A DNA stretch of 15,564 nucleotides, from the NCBI GenBank assembly GCA_027295245.1, contig JAPULF010000360.1:1-15564 (forward strand). Direction: 5' to 3'. Source of the stretch: Planctomycetota bacterium (GTDB taxonomy: Bacteria; Planctomycetota; Phycisphaerae; UBA1845; UTPLA1). Positions 13,780 through 15,564 of the stretch are shown in pieces. The notes below the pieces were generated by a model, which was given only the letters and a program-made list of their open reading frames with translations, was not told the origin of the DNA and did no database searches. Made by a program: the position numbers and the translations under genes. Every line of letters begins with the position of its first letter. Position 1 is the first letter of the stretch.

Positions 13780-13912
13780 TAAACCCCTGCAGGTCGCCAT
13801 GCCTCACGGGGGGCCTTGGCCGAATCCCGCTCGAGCCGGTCGGAGCGTTCCCGCCGACCTCAGTGGCGACGGGTTTACGGCGATGGAAACGGAACCGAGT
13901 GGCGGGAACGCT
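13780..13912 (+). promoter_or_regulatory. Candidate structured RNA leader (riboswitch-like) of peptide 3
   Basis: TAAACCC (13780-13786) and GTCGCCA (13793-13799), separated by CTGCAG, pair perfectly with TGGCGAC-GGGTTTA (13864-13877), giving a 14-bp closing stem. Inside lie two hairpins. One is CGGG/CCCG (13807-13829) with an inner GGCC-tt-GGCC. The other is GGTCGG/CCGACC (13838-13859), whose 10-nt loop AGCGTTCCCG is fully complementary to CGGGAACGCT (13903-13912), 20 nt before the start codon. A multibranch fold with a loop-to-downstream pseudoknot near the ribosome binding site is typical of ligand-sensing or self-regulating leaders. I cannot match it to a known riboswitch or ribozyme class. 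Confidence 0.55.
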
Positions 13913-13932
13913 TTTAGAATTGAGGTGTAGCA

Positions 13933-14040
13933 ATGTTCTGGGATTTTGTCCTCGCGTCCTTGATCGGCCTAATCGACTTGAATCCGTTCCTCGACTTCTT
14001 CCTCACGCCGCTCGCGTGGGTGATCACATTCGCCACCTAG
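13933..14040 (+). CDS. Small hydrophobic acidic peptide 3 (35 aa), possible distant relative
   Basis: ATG 13933 has GAGGTG 5 nt upstream, one of the better ribosome binding sites in the window. The 35-residue product starts MFWDFVLASLIGLIDL and continues NPFLDFFLTPLAWVITFAT. Like peptides 1 and 2 it has no Lys, Arg or His and three Asp. Its FLDFFLTPLAW matches PLDWLFDPIDI of the other two as a pattern: Leu-Asp, aromatic, hydrophobic pair, any residue, Pro, hydrophobic. It shares the CGGGAA box before the ribosome binding site. It may be a membrane helix or amphipathic peptide. With no paralogue to compare, coding status rests on the ribosome binding site, composition and context. Confidence 0.6.
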   Translation: MFWDFVLASLIGLIDLNPFLDFFLTPLAWVITFAT

Positions 14041-14380
14041 GAGTCGCTAGCCGACTGTCGAGTCCGGAAACCGATACCGGGCCGGACTGAACTCGGTTCG
14101 ATTAGGAATCGTGCAGATGGAGCTAATGTCTGTGATCATCTGGGGTTAGGTATGCCCCCTGCGTGATCTCGCAATGCTCCCCATCGAGAATCGTCATTAG
14201 GGCCTGTGCGCGGACTCGCGCTCGGGCCCTATTCGTTTGGCAGATGGGTCACGATGACGTTCGGACTACGGGGGCCGAACTTGGTATCATCTTCGCAAAT
14301 CGAGCTAGAATGCAGGATTCGTCAGTCGTCGCTGGATGATGACCGAGGAGTGGTCGTCGCTTTCTTGAGGGTGTCCGGAA
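14041..14380. other. 340-bp region between peptide 3 and accD: hairpins and a possible promoter, no gene
   Basis: After peptide 3 comes AGTCCGG...CCGGACT (14061-14088), a 7-bp stem with an inner CCG/CGG step and no T-run, which may end that transcript. A second hairpin, AGGGCC/GGCCCT with inner GCGCG-gact-CGCGC (14199-14230), follows. TAGAAT at 14306-14311 with TTGGTA 19 nt upstream is a possible, weak promoter for accD. The open frames here overlap accD or lack ribosome binding sites. Confidence 0.45.
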
Positions 14381-15181
14381 ATGGCCAAAGTGGAAGTTCG
14401 CGAAGGACTCTGGATGCGCTGCGAGGGTTGCAGCAAGATGATCTTCCGGAAACTGATGGAAGAGCACTTGCACGTGTGTCCGGAATGCTCTCGCCATTAT
14501 CGAATCAGTGCTCCTACGCGAATAGAACACCTTTCTGACACCGGGACGTTTGAGGAATTCAACGCCGATCTTGTTTCCACCGATCCGCTGAAATGGACGG
14601 ACACCAAGTCTTATCGTGAACGCCTCGCGACAACCCAGAAGACGACGGGCCTCAAGGAGGCCGTCTTGACGGGACGGGCCTACATCAAGGGTCGCGCCGT
14701 CATCCTGGCCGTCATGGATCCTTTCTTCGTAATGGGATCGATGGGCGCGGTCGTCGGAGAGAAGATCGCGGCCGCGATCGAGCGGGCCACGGAATTGTCG
14801 TTGCCCATCATCATCGTGACATGCTCCGGGGGTGCCCGCATGCAAGAGGGCTTGATCAGCCTGATGCAGATGGCCAAGACGGCCGCGGCGCTTGCCATCC
14901 ATGACCAGGAAAAGGAGCTTTACATCACGGTCATGACCGATCCGACGACGGCCGGCGTGGCAGCCAGCTATGCATTTCTGGGTGACGTCATTCTCGCCGA
15001 ACCCGGCGCGATGATAGGATTCGCCGGCCCGCGCGTGATTCGCGACACAGTGCAGACGGAGTTGCCCACGAGCTTTCAGACTGCCGAGTTCATGCTCGAG
15101 CACGGCCATATCGACCGAATCGTCGCCCGGAGCGATCTCCGTAGCGAGATAGGCCGGATCATCGATTTCTGTGGCAAGTAA
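14381..15181 (+). CDS. accD: Acetyl-CoA carboxylase carboxyltransferase subunit beta
   Basis: AccD with AccA transfers carboxyl from carboxybiotin-BCCP to acetyl-CoA, making malonyl-CoA for fatty acid synthesis in the cytoplasm. The 266-residue product begins with the bacterial zinc ribbon, MRCEGCSKM...HVCPECSRHY, with ligands Cys14, Cys17, Cys33 and Cys36. The crotonase-like carboxyltransferase core follows: FVMGSMGAVVGEKIA, the CSGGARMQEGLISLMQMAKT motif (acyl-CoA oxyanion site), MTDPTTAGVAASYAFLGD and EPGAMIGFAGPRVI. The end, LPTSFQTAEFMLEHGHIDRIVAR, is diagnostic. It is a little shorter than E. coli AccD (about 304), mainly at both ends. GAGGGTG lies about 9 nt before ATG 14381. accA is not in the window. 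Confidence 0.97.
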   Translation: MAKVEVREGLWMRCEGCSKMIFRKLMEEHLHVCPECSRHYRISAPTRIEHLSDTGTFEEFNADLVSTDPLKWTDTKSYRERLATTQKTTGLKEAVLTGRAYIKGRAVILAVMDPFFVMGSMGAVVGEKIAAAIERATELSLPIIIVTCSGGARMQEGLISLMQMAKTAAALAIHDQEKELYITVMTDPTTAGVAASYAFLGDVILAEPGAMIGFAGPRVIRDTVQTELPTSFQTAEFMLEHGHIDRIVARSDLRSEIGRIIDFCGK

Positions 15182-15276
15182 TCCGCCGGACCTGCATTCC
15201 GCCAGACGCATGACGATTGAATCGACGAATTGCGCGGTTCCGACGATTCCGAGGGTTTGGACACCTCAAATGCAGC

Positions 15277-15314
15277 GAAGGAAACGATGGTTTCGTGATC
15301 CACCCGTTTCCTTC
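15277..15314 (+). terminator. Stem-loop after accD, possible terminator
   Basis: GAAGGAAACG (15277-15286) pairs perfectly with CGTTTCCTTC (15305-15314) around an 18-nt loop. There is no T-run after it. It lies in the 171-bp gap between accD and the exchanger gene, so it may separate the two transcripts or be part of the exchanger leader. Confidence 0.45.
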
Positions 15315-15352
15315 AAGGTGTTTCATGCAGGTTGGGTGCGGGTGAACTTCCC

Positions 15353-15564
15353 ATGATTCTCGACCTGCTCGGCGTGTTGGGAGGGATAGTGCTTCTCGTG
15401 GCCGGCGGCGAGGTTCTGGTCCGCGGGGCCGCGGCGCTTGCGCGAGCGATGGGGGTGTCGGCCATGCTGGTCGGCGTCACAGTCGTGGCCTTCGGGACAT
15501 CGGCTCCCGAATTCGTCGTGTGTGTTACGGCGGCATGGCGAGAAAAAACGGACATCGTGGCCGG
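15353..15564 (+). CDS. Na+/Ca2+ exchanger of the CaCA family (YrbG-like), 3'-truncated by the window edge
   Basis: The frame opens at ATG 15353 and runs to the window end without a stop, giving about 70 residues. The first TM helix (LLGVLGGIVLLVAGGEVLVRGA) is followed by ARAMGVSAMLVGVTVVAFGTSAPEFVV. This is the alpha-1 repeat of the K+-dependent Na+/Ca2+ exchanger family, with the ion-binding G(T)S(A)PE motif; E. coli YrbG has GMTVVSIGTSLPE in the same place. It should be an inner-membrane cation antiporter. The usual nine or ten helices and the second alpha repeat lie outside the window. The ribosome binding site is weak, but no better in-frame start is seen. Confidence 0.88.
   Translation, partial: MILDLLGVLGGIVLLVAGGEVLVRGAAALARAMGVSAMLVGVTVVAFGTSAPEFVVCVTAAWREKTDIVA

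Noticed and set aside
13600..13782. 60-codon plus-strand ORF.
   Set aside because: No Shine-Dalgarno sequence, unlikely amino acid composition, and its end runs into the structured leader of peptide 3.
13745..13933. 62-codon minus-strand ORF opposite the structured leader.
   Set aside because: It coincides with the folded RNA region and is explained by its GC-rich stems. It has no ribosome binding site or recognisable domain.
14090..14110. CTCGGTTCGATT looks like a tRNA T-arm.
   Set aside because: The flanking bases do not form the T-stem, and no acceptor, D or anticodon arms can be drawn.
15171..15356. 61-codon ORF overlapping the accD end and the exchanger start.
   Set aside because: Begins with GTG inside accD without a ribosome binding site and has no domain character.
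1..15564. CRISPR arrays, insertion sequences, rRNA or tRNA genes, phage genes.
   Set aside because: No regularly spaced repeats, transposase frames, terminal inverted repeats or RNA-gene signatures were found on reading both strands by eye.

Overview
The window looks like a chromosomal segment of a moderately GC-rich, Gram-negative-type bacterium. It carries three predicted lipoproteins with lipoboxes, a bacterial hflKC pair, hflX, accD and two PilZ proteins. The low operon density, kelch-type lipoprotein, stand-alone condensation-like enzyme and secreted endonuclease/exonuclease/phosphatase protein would suit a planctomycete, perhaps Phycisphaerae. That placement is a guess from gene style, since no rRNA or marker phylogeny is available here.

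Layout: (1) 2-697, the 3' part of a DUF554 membrane protein, convergent with a DUF1579-like lipoprotein (726-1289, minus). (2) 1575-3538, hflK-hflC, overlapping by 4 bp. (3) 3637-4875 (minus), a kelch beta-propeller lipoprotein, divergent from a single-domain condensation/acyltransferase-like enzyme (4989-6386). (4) 6601-7953, hflX behind a good sigma70-type promoter. (5) 8089-9575, two translationally coupled PilZ-domain proteins behind a strong stem-loop. (6) 9576-9963, an intergenic region with a probable minus-strand small RNA: a TAAA-N16-GCCGATAA (sigma28-like) promoter, a nested hairpin and an intrinsic terminator. (7) 9964-10521, a lipoprotein of unknown function, convergent with an unknown two-TM protein (10528-11178, minus). 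(8) 11249-12517, an exported endonuclease/exonuclease/phosphatase protein with an OB-like N-terminal domain. (9) 12518-14380, nearly 1.9 kb without any conventional gene. (10) 14381-15181, accD, then the 5' end of a CaCA-type Na+/Ca2+ exchanger running off the window.

Region 9 is the most unusual part. It holds three very short ORFs (48, 47 and 35 aa), each with a good ribosome binding site. The first two are paralogues, identical at 39 of 47 positions, with 19 synonymous codon changes against 8 mostly conservative replacements, which is the pattern of a translated, selected peptide. The third is a divergent relative at best. All three are hydrophobic and acidic and contain no Lys, Arg or His. 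Each has a CGGGAA box 20-24 nt before its start codon, and each box has a complementary segment about 45-65 nt upstream. In front of the third ORF this becomes an elaborate fold: a 14-bp stem closing a multibranch loop, with one hairpin loop complementary to the CGGGAACGCT box (a potential pseudoknot). A TTGACA promoter precedes the first ORF and a textbook terminator follows the second. I do not recognise this peptide/leader set as a described family, and it is the best candidate for something new here.
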